DNA of 64,000 nucleotides from Arthrobotrys musiformis (taxonomy: Eukaryota > Ascomycota > Orbiliomycetes > Orbiliales > Orbiliaceae), in NCBI GenBank assembly GCA_036971715.1, contig JAVHJL010000006.1:2232001-2296000 (forward strand). Direction: 5' to 3'. The position numbers and the translations under genes were made by a program. This document shows, piece by piece, positions 1 to 10,405 of the stretch (position 1 is the stretch's first letter; every line of letters starts with the position of its first letter). Under the pieces are notes generated by a model. The model ran no database searches. It was not told the origin of the DNA and saw nothing but the letters and a program-made list of their open reading frames with translations.

Positions 1-434
1 GCCGTCTCCAGGTTTTGCAGTTCACGTATTCCCACGGACAACGTCCCTCCGAAACATGTTGACAGCCGTATTGAAAAAAAAAAGCACGCGAGGCCGGGGT
101 ATGGAGTGCATAACACCTATCGTTCTCATGATCATGGTAGTATGGGTCTTGCGATAACTAGTTTCCGGTATCGTTCCTGGACTATGTTGCTGATCCCCGT
201 TGGACTAAACTGCGCGCTGGCTGGCTAGCTCCCTGTTAGTATATAAAGCTCCGGATGTTTCCTCTCCTTGAGGATAGCATCAAGCCTCCAGCCTACGAGC
301 TGCCTTCTTCAATTGAAATACTTTCTCCTTCCAATCTCAATTCGTTTTGAGGTTGACAGTTAGCTTCAGCTACTGGTCCCAAACTCTTATACCTTGACCC
401 TCGAGCCTCCGAAGTGAGGATATACCCTTTCAAG
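1..434. promoter_or_regulatory. Upstream region of the MFS sugar transporter
   Basis: No gene was recognised here. The stretch precedes the start codon at 435. It contains a TATA-like element (TATATAAAG, 240-248) about 190 bp before the ATG. The roughly 170 bases after it are rich in C and T, as expected of a leader. The left edge may hold the end of a neighbouring promoter, but nothing in it is diagnostic. Confidence 0.5.
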
Positions 435-2213
435 ATGGCTCCAAGGGACGAAGTCGAGATCACTCGAACTCGGGATGATGCTTCTGACATTGATGTCAAG
501 AGGCAAGATGTCCACATTGAGGAGGTCGCCGTCGCGCGGTTCACAGAAGAAGATATATATGCTATGTCCCGAGAAAACTTGACCATTTGGTCGAGTACCG
601 GCTGGCGCATTCTCGGAATCATGTTTGTCCAAGGTAAAATATTCATGATGGAATATTATACTACAGTCCTCTAGACCAATACTAACACATATTTAAAAAA
701 CAGGTTGTAATCAAGCCGGTTACGGTGTCGATTGGGGTGTCATCGGTGCTATAAACTCGTTTCCCTCGTGGCACGCATACTACGGTTTCGGTAACAGCGG
801 CAGCACATACGGTGTCCTCAATGCCCTTATGACGATTGGCAACTTTTGCGGCTCCCCGTTTCTCGCCTTTGGTGATGTTATCGGTCGTCGTGGTGTCAAT
901 TGGGTTGGCAATTTCCTCGTCTGCGTTGCATCAATCATGCAGGCATTCGCCGTTAACATTCGCATGCTCATGTTCGCTCGTTTCCTCTTGGGATTTGGGA
1001 CTGGTTTGATGAGTTCTTCCCAGTATATGGCTGAGATTTCGCCTGTCCACCTCAGAGGTCGCCTTGTCGGTATCTTTGGTGCTTGCTTCCAAATCGGTGC
1101 CCTCGCTACTTCCGGTGCTATGATTGGATTCCAGAAAATCGATAGCAATTGGGCTTGGAGAGCTCCATTCCTTGTCCAAGCTCTCTTCCCGCTTACGACT
1201 TGTATCTCGATGTACCTCCTCTCTCCGGAAACACCACGTTTCTTGATCATGCGCGGCAAGCGCGATAAGGCGAAAGAGGTCATTGCTAAATACATGACAA
1301 CAGCCCAAGATCCAAATACCCCATTTGTCGAAGCCGTTGCCTCCCAGATTGAACAATCATTGGAAAACGATACCAGCGGTCACCGCGATTTCTGGGACTT
1401 CCGTGTCTTCTTCACTAAGCCAGTCAGATACAGATTTATGCTCCTCATCTTCTACTCCGTTTTCCAACAGTGGAACGGTGGTGGTATCATCGGTTATTAT
1501 CTTGCCCCGGCTTTGGAGACCGTCGGTATCAAAGACCCCACTGCCCAGCTTGGTATCAACACCGGTCTCGTCGCTACATATTTCGTTTTCACACTCTTCG
1601 GTGCCTATCTCGTCGACATCTTCAAACGTAGGACATTGATCTTCGCCGGGTTGATCTCCTTCATAATTATTCAAATTGTTGTCACCATCATTGGTTGGCA
1701 GTATGAAGTGACCGGTGGTGCCAAAGTTACTGGTTATCTTACCGTTGTCTTCTACTTTATCTTCCAAGTGTGCTCTGCATCCTTGATTGCCACCATGCAC
1801 AATCTCTGTAAGTTGTCACCGCTCCACCGCAATCGGCTATTAGGACTCCGATGGCTAATAATAACTCCTTTCCAGACCCTGTCGAAATCCTTTCCCTCGT
1901 CCTCCGTGCCAAAGGTATGGGTCTCTACGGTCTCATCCAAGGTGCCGCAGGAACAATCCAAAGCTACGGTATCTCCGTCGGTATCAACAAGCTCGGGTAC
2001 AAGATTTGGTGTGTCTACATCATCTACAACTTCTCCCAGCTTATCGTCGCCTACTTCATCTTCCCTGAAACCTACAAGCTGTCCTTGGAAGAAATCGATA
2101 CTGTCTTCGAAACCAAGGGTGTACATCCTGTGAAGATGAGTAAGAAGCTGCAGAAGGCAAAGAAGGATCTTCAAGAGATTGAGAATGGAGACAGGGTAGA
2201 GAGCAGAGCTTAA
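435..2213 (+). CDS. MFS sugar transporter (hexose/lactose permease-like)
   Basis: Proton-coupled sugar uptake at the plasma membrane is the likely role. Three exons are inferred: 435-633, 704-1807 and 1876-2213, giving 546 aa. Intron 1 (634-703) carries an ACTAACA branch site. Intron 2 (1808-1875) rejoins the frame as HNL-YPVEILS. Sugar-porter (TC 2.A.1.1) signatures are visible: GRRG after TM2, a PETPRFL block before the central loop, QQWNGGG in TM7, and PETYKLSLEEID at the end of TM12. An in-frame GTG lies upstream at 414, but the ATG at 435 is the natural start. The protein has the usual length for fungal permeases and shows no frame damage. Substrate cannot be told from sequence alone. 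The overall look resembles fungal lactose/hexose permeases rather than quinate or inositol carriers. The neighbouring gene is convergent, so no operon-like link is implied. Confidence 0.9.
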
Positions 2214-3126
2214 AAAAGCATATCCTTTCTGAGCTCTGAGGTGTTCTTCTTTTTCTTACTTTATTATCCATCTGCTCTTTCTTTATGTATGTTACGATTT
2301 TGGTTTAGCTTGCTGTGTGGATACGATACTTACCGAGTGTGGCTTTTTATGAGGATTTGAAATCACAAATATAATGACCATTATACTACTCATTCGAATC
2401 ATATGACCACAAGAAACCCGTATTTGATAATTCTCTGCATCTTCTTTCGAATTGAAATTCTCTCATACGAGAGAATTAGAAGACGCCATATATATGTCTA
2501 TAGCTATTAAAAATAAAGAAGCCAAAGGAAAAAATATGTGTGCATCATATGCATGCAGTTGTGCTGTCATATTGTGATATACAAAAGTTTTATCGGCCGT
2601 GCCACCCTCTCGCTTCAACATCCCCAAGATCCTTCCTCTTAGATCCATGGAACGAAAAAAAAAGCTATTTAAAACCCGGGAAAAAGCATGTACAGAACTT
2701 TAACAGCTAGCTAGTCTGTGCCCCCCAAAATCTGTTCAATCTGTCAGGTAATATAAAACCGAAGGAATAAAACGTTCATAGAAGAAAAATATTTAACCGA
2801 AGAAGCGAAAAATTGAACCAGAAAATAGGAGAACAATTTTTTGTAAAATAGTAGTAAAGAACATGCAAAAAAATAAATAAAAAAAATAGACAAAAAGTTT
2901 TCGCTAAGAGAATGCTCCGTGTATCCCAAGGGTATATGATAAATTTAAGGAAAGTAAGGTTGGTTTTTGAAGTGAAAACCGGAAAAAAAAAAATACAGCA
3001 ACCCAAATCCCAAGATAGGAAAGGAAAAAAAGTTCGGCATTACAAATGTTTTTAATGTTGCAATCAGAATAGGTAAATTGCAAAATATTTAGTCCGAAAA
3101 GAATAGCACAGAAAGGGAAAGGAGCG
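2214..3126. other. Convergent intergenic region
   Basis: This AT-rich spacer lies between two genes that end toward each other, so it should hold both 3' UTRs and polyadenylation sites. The segment 2640-3060 is purine-rich on the + strand with many A-runs. Short open frames here have biased composition and look like chance. Nothing else was recognised. Confidence 0.6.
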
Positions 3127-4114
3127 TTACGACGACCGGCCCCGCTTCCAGTATTGCACCGATAACCGCCGAGGGGTTTGGCTCATTGGTGAAACTCCTG
3201 CATCCGTTGGCGATCGGGAGAGTTGCTCAATGTTATCTTCTGGTGGCGGCGGTATGTAAGGTTTTGCCGCAAAGTAGCCATCGTCACCTTGTAGTTCTAT
3301 TGTTGGCTGGGTTCCAGGTAGCTCCATTATCTCATCTTGGTCCGTATTATCGGTATACTTCTTGACATTCGCGTCGCAGACCGCCGTATGGCCATCAGGG
3401 CTAACGCATGATTGGCTCGCAGTGCTAACGCTCCGATTTCTGCTGTGATAGAGGAAACTTCCCGGGGGCCAATTTTCACCGGAATATGAAGTTTCGTTTG
3501 GAGGCGGGTATTTCGCTTCTATTACATTGGGGAGATTTGGTATCGGTGCTTGTGGAATTGCGGGTGTTGTTGGCTTGCGTCGCCGTCGGTGAAGGAGAAA
3601 AAGTGTGCAAGCAATTGCGATAGCAGCTACAGCACCTAAAACTCCGCCTACTATAGCGCCTATAGGAGCTTTAGAGGATGAAGAAGGAGTTGATGTTGCG
3701 GAGGGGGTCGCAGTAGTTCTAAACATCCCACAAAATCCCAACGGTTAGCAAAATTCCGCTCCAAGGGTCGAAAAAAAGGACTATCTGCATGTAAACTCAC
3801 CCATCGAGGCTTCTACAAAAATGACCACCCGATTGCGAACCTATTAAACACTCATTCCCTGCCGAACAGCAACTTGTCTCCCCACAGACGACATAACTCT
3901 CTCCACAAGCCTGAACAAAAAATTCCGTCAAATTATATATTGGCGCTCGGGGTATCAGCAAAGCGCGGGGTATCGATATCGCGGGTAGATCTCTAGTTTC
4001 CGTCGGACGTACTAACGACGCCGCTAGAGCATTTGTTGTAAATAATATTATAAAAAGATATGTCGAGAATGCTGTGGATATCGATATCCGCGAGAATACC
4101 GGGGATTGTTGCAT
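3127..4114 (-). CDS. Secreted-type Cys-rich single-pass membrane protein (WSC/Mid2-like layout)
   Basis: Two exons are inferred on the minus strand: 4114-3801 and 3718-3127, giving 301 aa. The intron 3719-3800 has a GTGAGT donor and TGCTAAC branch site. The ATG at 4114 is chosen because it places a hydrophobic signal peptide (about residues 14-31) at the N-terminus. Next comes a short Cys-rich segment with cysteines at about 70, 77, 82, 83, 89 and 100. A Ser/Thr linker, one transmembrane helix (about 123-147, Gly/Ala-rich), an RRRRK stop-transfer and a 150-aa cytoplasmic tail rich in Pro and Ser follow. This arrangement is shared by many fungal cell-surface proteins, including stress-sensor-like ones, but I do not recognise the exact family. 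A sensor role is inference. The gene has a very long upstream spacer. Confidence 0.75.
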
Positions 4115-7035
4115 TTTGAGCGGGATGGTGCGTTGCGACTGCACACGCCCATGTGCAGACGAGATGGTGATACAGAGTTTGTGTTGTGGCCAAGGGTAGA
4201 GGTGTTGGCGGCCCTTCGCAGCCGGGGCGGGAGAAAAAATACGAAGCAGCGGAAGTTTCAGGACGGGGGTATTAAAAAGAATGGGGAGGGTTCGAAGAGA
4301 TAACTCGAGAACTCGGGAGGCTGGTCGGTGTTTACAATCGAGCTTTTTAACGTGTTTGAGTAGCCAGAGCCTTTGTGTCGGTGATACCACTAATATACTA
4401 CTACGGGCCCGTGCTGAGGATTCGACACGATTACGACTCGTACGCTTCGTTTATGTTACTGTTATCGTCGAGCGGCTCTGCGCTGCAGCTTTTGTCGGAT
4501 GTAAATTAGGATGGGACAGCCAGAAAGGAAAAGAAGTGTAACGAAGGCGACGTCCAAGATAATGTAATAAGAAAAATGCAATTGCAGGAATATTAACGTG
4601 GGAAAAAGCGAACGGTGCTGCTGCTGACGCTGCTGGGTGGCTAGCGGATATTATAATAATCAGACACGCAGGCCTAATCAGCAATACGACTGCGGCGCGG
4701 AGGTAGCGAGGCTTCAAGGGTCTTCCCTCGTCGACGGGACTTGCACGGCGAAGCAGAAGCTGCACTGCACTTGCACTTGGCTAGCCAGGGGAAGGTGCGA
4801 ATTATTATAAGTAAGAAACTTAAGAACCCTCCCTCTGACTGGTGCACTAGAGAGAAGAAAAAATAAAAGAAAATAAAAGAAAAAAATTGCGAATCTCTAC
4901 GGCCAGGGCTTTGGGTTATCGATCTATTCTGGCTAGCTTACGTTCCGGAGCCCCACCGTCATACAAAAGCTTGAGTAAGAAGAAGAACCCTGTGAAAAAA
5001 AAGAAGACGTACATGTATGTGTGGATGGCACGAAGAAGAAGAAGAAGAGGTGAAGAAGAAGATTGGAAAGAAATTTAACTTACAAGAAACAACGAGAACC
5101 CTCAAGGAAGGAGGCCATGTATGTATTGTGTCTCCGTATGTTTGATCTGTATTTCTGTCTGCCCAGTATAGTAGCTGGGCGTACTTCAGTTTCGTTTCAG
5201 ATGAACACAACTTTTGACGTTTCGGTCGACACCATAACCCTTTGAAAAATATTCTTTTTAAAATAAGGCTGGAACCGTTATAAGTAAGTCAGTAAGTGTG
5301 TAGACGTGCAGACGGGGACGATGCAGGTGCTTTGATCGCAAAATAGGTATCAAACTTGGACGAAAGCGGGGATATCCAGTTGGCTAACAAGATTAATAGT
5401 CTGGTCTTGTATAGGACGACTCAACTGACCAAACCAAGCATCCATCTGCTCCAACGATGCAACAGCAACATGAGCGCAAATTGTACATACAGACATCCAC
5501 ACCAGAGGATATCCTTTGGTGTCGTAATGTCGGTGACAGAGTGGGGAACTAGCCTGTAGCTAGAAGGCCAGAAGCGGTATTTCTTCCTTTCCGGGTGAAA
5601 AGAGTGTCGCAGAATGGCACAAATGCCGTGAATAGTAAGCATTCTATTCCCAGGATAGTCAGTCAGTCGGAAGATACACCACCACCTCTTCGACAGCAGT
5701 GTCTGAGGTACCTGGCACTTGCGCTTCCTTTCTCACATTCCTTCGAGCTCCTATAGAAGAAAAATTAAAAAGGTCTCCACTTTTGGAGCCCAAGTTGCCG
5801 TATGTGTGTGTGTGGAACTAGGCACCCTTGACATTGGTAGAGCACTTCGGGCCTCCCAGCGAGTTTTTGGCTGACCATCCTCACAAAACCGAACAGTCTT
5901 CGATCCGTCCGATCATTGTTCAGCAGCTGTCGGTTCACTGACTGGAAGGAATCTGCATGTCGAACAGTCAAACCATGCATGGCTGAGTTAATCCCTCTCG
6001 ATGTCCGCGTGCTAAAGAAGCATGTAAATAGCGTTTAACTTTAGCCTCAAGTGTACGAGCATTGCATGGGCTGGTACATGTCCAGCCCCGCTCCTCCACC
6101 ATCCATGGCCACCCTACCAACCCAACTTGCTGCTGATAGATGCCACATCGATGCATCCCTTCTCCCCACCCGTCTCCATCCCGCCTCCCAAGGCCAAGCA
6201 CCTATAACGTGGTGTTCTAAGTTTAGATATCCGAATTCTGAGCTTCTAGCTCCCGCTCAATCGATAGTAACCAACATAGTTCGATAGATACAGTCAATCA
6301 TGAGTATTAATACATCATTCGAATCTAGATTGGAAAAAAAATTCAATCCAAACATTGCATGTTCAAGGCGCCAAAACGTACCTTGCAGTCTCGAACCCAA
6401 CTTTTCCAGTTGCGATTGCGCGACTCGGCTCGTGGGCTTTTCGGCTGTCTCCTACAGGCATTAATTACTATCAGGTCGCTCGGTTTATCTTTACATTGTA
6501 GCCTTGCAAACTTGGTTGTTATCTCCGCTCCTGTGAGAAGTTGGAGTTTGCCGCTCTCGAAGGGTCGAAGATCAGGTTGGAAACTCAATACCCAACGTGA
6601 ACAGAACAACACCAACATGTTTTCCTGCGTATGGCACTCGGAGACCAGGTATTGGTACAGGGAACGAAGGTTCTATTCGTGACCAATTACATCAGTGGTT
6701 CTTTAGTTCATGAAGTTAATTGAGATGGCCGGTCGGCTCGGTCCTACGATTCTAAAAGGGTCCCGAATTCGAGCCGGCCCTGTGTTTCAAGAAATGCGGG
6801 GGCCTCAGAATCATGTCCTGCCGACGTCACAAGCGAGTTGGTGTGACAGTGTCTTCTATCATACAATATATCCAGCCAACCTCAGAATAGCATTCTGCGG
6901 TGAAAGATCTCCATGCCTGCTGCGTGTTCGAGCGACGGTACACGGTACACGGAACCGTCAGTCGTACCGCTTATGTATGCTGCTATATTCACACGTACAA
7001 AAGACTATTTTCACTGAGGTAAACCAAGGATATCT
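4115..7035. other. Long gene-free upstream region
   Basis: About 2.9 kb lie between the start of the Cys-rich membrane protein gene (minus strand) and the end of the SR140-like gene. I see no convincing coding exon. Open frames here are short, lack splice continuity and have no recognisable domains. A GAA/GAAGAAG-rich purine tract occurs at about 4975-5070. The region is unusually long as a promoter and could contain a non-coding transcript or a fast-evolving gene that I cannot detect. Confidence 0.5.
5031..5070 (+). repeat. GAA-type microsatellite
   Basis: This is a run of imperfect GAA units (gaagaagaagaagaagagg, then gaagaagaag) on the + strand. It is simple-sequence DNA in the long spacer, and no function is implied. 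Confidence 0.7.
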
Positions 7036-9661
7036 TCAACCATCGGAATCATCGTTGGCAAACATATCTTCGGCTTTCATCCTCTTCTTCCTTCCTTCTT
7101 CTGTACCACCCGCCCCAGCCCCAACCTTGCCTCCAAACCCGCCAATCTTAAACCCAAATCCGGACCCAAGTGTAACACCACTAACCACGGGCTTTGAATC
7201 GGCCTTTGTTGGCGGCTCTTCTTGCTCGATTTCCGAGTCTTTGACGAACATGTCGACCTCTTCATCTGGTTTTTCGCTAACTTCGCCAACCTCCTCATCT
7301 TCCTCCTCTTCCATTGGTTCCCCATCCTCTTCATCATCATCTTCCACCATTGGTTCCCCATCGACATCCTCGTCTTCTTCCATGGGCTCTCCGTCCACAT
7401 CATCGTCGTCGACGAGCTCCTCACCATCAAGATTTTCGTCTTCACTCTGCTTTTCCGTGGAATCAGCCAAGTACGGGTTAAACTTAGGTTGACCCGTCTC
7501 CTGATCTTCGGGAACGGTTCTCCACCTCGACTTGGCAGCCGATGACGGTGGGGCCACCTCAGATTTTGGAATATCTGGAGCAGGTGCAGTTTGCTGTGGG
7601 GCTGCTGCAGGCTCGCTGAACGCAACTCGGAGCGCTTCATGGGATGTTTGTGGGAAAATATTCCAGTTCTACCAATCAGCGACGGATTAGTCATCAGCCA
7701 TCAAGCAAATACCCAAGAGAGCTAAGAATTCTAGCGCTTACCTCCCACAGAGACAGGATAATTTGAATACTTCTTCTCCACTTTTCCTGACGGATTTTGC
7801 CCCAATTCTCTTTGTCACCTACTTCCGCTAGTCCTTCGAATATCTTACCATCCCGCAGCCTTTGGTCGAAGTACTGCCGGTACCTCCACACATTCCGAAC
7901 ACCCAATCCCGAATTTGAAAGCACATCAGAGATAAGATATAACGCAATAAGTTTAGCGGGTGTCTGGTCCTCCTTGGCTACATTAGCATTGCCGCTTTTA
8001 TCTGCTAATACCGAAGATGGTTCGTGATCAGGGTTCGCAGAAGAGAATGCTACCGGCCGTGAGACGTTTGCGCACATGATTTCAACAATTTCCTCTGCAG
8101 CATATGCATGCTCTACTGCAAACCCACTGACCCTCGCGACATCTCCTCGACGTAATGTACCCGTTGTTGTTGGCACTCTCGAAAGCAAATGATACAGTTT
8201 CGCTCGCCGTAGCGGGCCAAGGTAAGTCTTTGTGTCTTCGGCATTGGGGTTCGAGTCCTGTGCCTGGTGGGTATCGTCGTCTTCATCTGAAGAACTATGG
8301 TACTCTTCATCTTCAATAAAGTCTTTGAGTTCCGTGACGTACTCGAACTTTTGTTGCTTCTTTGGTGGGAGTTCCCAGGATATGCTGTTATCGAATATGT
8401 GGGTGATAGTAGTACCAGCATATGACCTTTGTTTTCGGTCGCCAGCTATACTACTTGCTGTAAAGACGTCCCATAATCTCCAACGATAGTATACGTGCTC
8501 TGTGGATTTGTTGTCCCATAGCCAAAAGTATCGCTCGTCAGATATGATCGAGGGCATAGCCATAAGGAGGGCTTCAAACCCTGGACCATGCGTAATGACT
8601 GCCTCGACAGTTTTGTGTATCAATCGTAGTGTCTTGAGATCCTTTGGAGCGTTGACTGAGACGACGTATTTACTGTTGTTCGCAGAACTTGTACTAGAGT
8701 GGCCAAATGACGAAGGCGGGGCAAAACCACCTCTACCAAAACCGCCTCTTCCAGCGCCAGAGAATACAGAACGTGCATTGAACGGGGCTGCACTTTGTCC
8801 TGTTACCGTGGGTGTGATTGTTGAACCGATGACCGTAGACGGGAGGTGACGCGAGATACCAAGGCGGAACCCGAATCCCATGTACTTGTTCGATAAGCCA
8901 TTGACAGCAGCATCTATCTCGCTCGCAGCCGTATCTGTTTGTAAAGTGACGAGAGCTGACATTGACTTCCTCCCCGTACCCCCAGCGCCGCCCACTGCCT
9001 GCATGGAGACTTGACTGGCCGTTAACTTTGGAAAGTAAGGCTGCATCATCTCCATAACCGTACTCTTGGTAGTCTTAGCAGGTAGGTGCGTCATGCTGAT
9101 GGTCGGTTTCGCTTGTTCCTTCTTGCTTTTTGAGAATTCATCGTCATCCTCGTCGTCCTCGCCGAACTTCATGCCCCTCTCTGACTTCGCTGCTTTTGTT
9201 GTAGACCCATCTCCTTCGTCAAAGCCCAGAACACCGCTCGCGCTATGGACACCCTTCCCATAGCCTCCTCCTCCTCCTCCTCCGCCACCATAGCTTCCTT
9301 CGCTGCGATATGTATCGAGGTCCCGTTTCTTCGTCGGTAGAGGTCCTAGTGTCCCAGGGCCACTAATCGCGCTCCTCCCTTGTCCCGTAGTAAAGTGTCG
9401 CTTCCCCAGTCCAGCCGGTCCAGCCCTCGAAGGTCCGAAATTCGAACGCGAACCTCCATATCCACCCCGTTCGGAACCGCGAGAGTGGGACGGTCGCGAA
9501 TTATCCTCGAAGGACTCGACGAACTCTTTGTATACCGCGGCGGTCTCTTCGGCCTCGCGTTTCCGCTTAGCCTCTGCTTCGGCTTTAGCGCGTTCGAATG
9601 CGGATTTCTTGGTCGGTGCTTCTAGTTTTTCTTTGATATTTGGGAACTGGAAGCCGGACAT
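7036..9661 (-). CDS. U2SURP: U2 snRNP-associated splicing factor SR140/U2SURP-like
   Basis: This protein is expected to act in the nucleus with the U2 snRNP during pre-mRNA splicing. Two exons are inferred: 9661-7742 and 7668-7036, giving 850 aa. The 73-nt intron (7669-7741) falls inside the CID domain and restores the motif LSLWE-NWNIFPQ. Order along the protein: a charged N-terminal coil (residues 1-55), Gly/Arg-rich linkers, an RRM-like domain (about 186-270), a Gly-rich spacer and a SURP/SWAP module (about 338-398, ending near RWRLWDVF). Then come an acidic insert (about 448-470), a CID/RPR domain (about 481-655) and a highly acidic C-terminal tail with repeated DGEPM units. RRM-SURP-CID is the diagnostic order of SR140. 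The gene is tandem with the upstream kinase-like gene on the same strand. A paired E-box inverted repeat lies about 270-290 bp before the ATG. Confidence 0.88.
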
Positions 9662-10405
9662 GTTTGGGATTTGGTCTCGATGGGTTTCGAGCCGGAGATC
9701 GGATGCGGGATTTGACGTTGGGTGCTATGGGCAGCGCATCGCAAGGAATTGACTTGGACTACCTGGTTTGATTACGGCAGTTCCCTGTGACCACCAACAA
9801 AGACTGAGACAATAGGTGAAAACAACTTCGAACCACGGTACCAATAAGAAAATGACGAGGCGATGATGTTTATAAAGAAAGAACTAAGTACACAGGCCTA
9901 GGTTTCTGCTAACTATGGAATAAAAAATGCAGGTCACGTGAAAATTCACGTGACGACTGCAACAGTGGTTTCTGTGCTTGATCGCCCGATATTGAACAGT
10001 GTCCTCAACTATGTGAAAGCACTATTACTAACATTTTTGTATACCGGCAAGATATTAAACCCTTGAGCTTCAAAGGCGAAAAAGGAGACGGGGGGATAAA
10101 AGATTTCAAGATTAAAGACTTGAAAAATCCGAAAAATCGAAAGGCTGGAAGAATTTTAAAAGAGAGGGAGGATGCACTGAAATGATATTAATTGAAGAGA
10201 ACACGAGAGAATTGACTTCACGGAGCGCTCCACAGACCATGACAAGCAGCGAAACTCCATTGTTCCGTGATATCGATACCAAAGGGCCCTAGATTCATGG
10301 GTAGGCTGGGCACTCCAGGAAACTTTTGCTAACCAAGTAGGTGCTTGGGTAGGTACCGGCGTAAGTAAGGTATGTCTCGACGTCTCTACTTCCGTCTGTT
10401 CTAAG
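9662..10405. promoter_or_regulatory. SR140 upstream region and 3' flank of the kinase-like gene
   Basis: About 740 bp hold the promoter of the SR140-like gene (minus strand) and the 3' end of the kinase-like gene, which points the same way. The main visible element is the paired CACGTG inverted repeat at 9933-9954. The segment 10070-10180 is A/G-rich. No coding exon was found. Confidence 0.55.
9933..9954. promoter_or_regulatory. Paired E-box inverted repeat
   Basis: Two TCACGTGA octamers face each other as 10-bp arms (GTCACGTGAA and TTCACGTGAC) separated by AA. CACGTG is the classic target of bHLH regulators such as Cbf1/CpcB-type or SREBP-like proteins. The element lies about 270-290 bp upstream of the SR140-like start codon. 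That it regulates this gene is inference. Confidence 0.6.

Noticed and set aside
6710..7492. 260-codon + strand frame at the SR140 3' end
   Set aside because: It overlaps the acidic C-terminal exon of the SR140-like gene and its Ser/Pro-rich part is the antisense of Asp/Glu codons.
8248..8258. tRNA B-box-like GGTTCGAGTCC
   Set aside because: It lies inside SR140 coding sequence and has no matching acceptor or anticodon stems.
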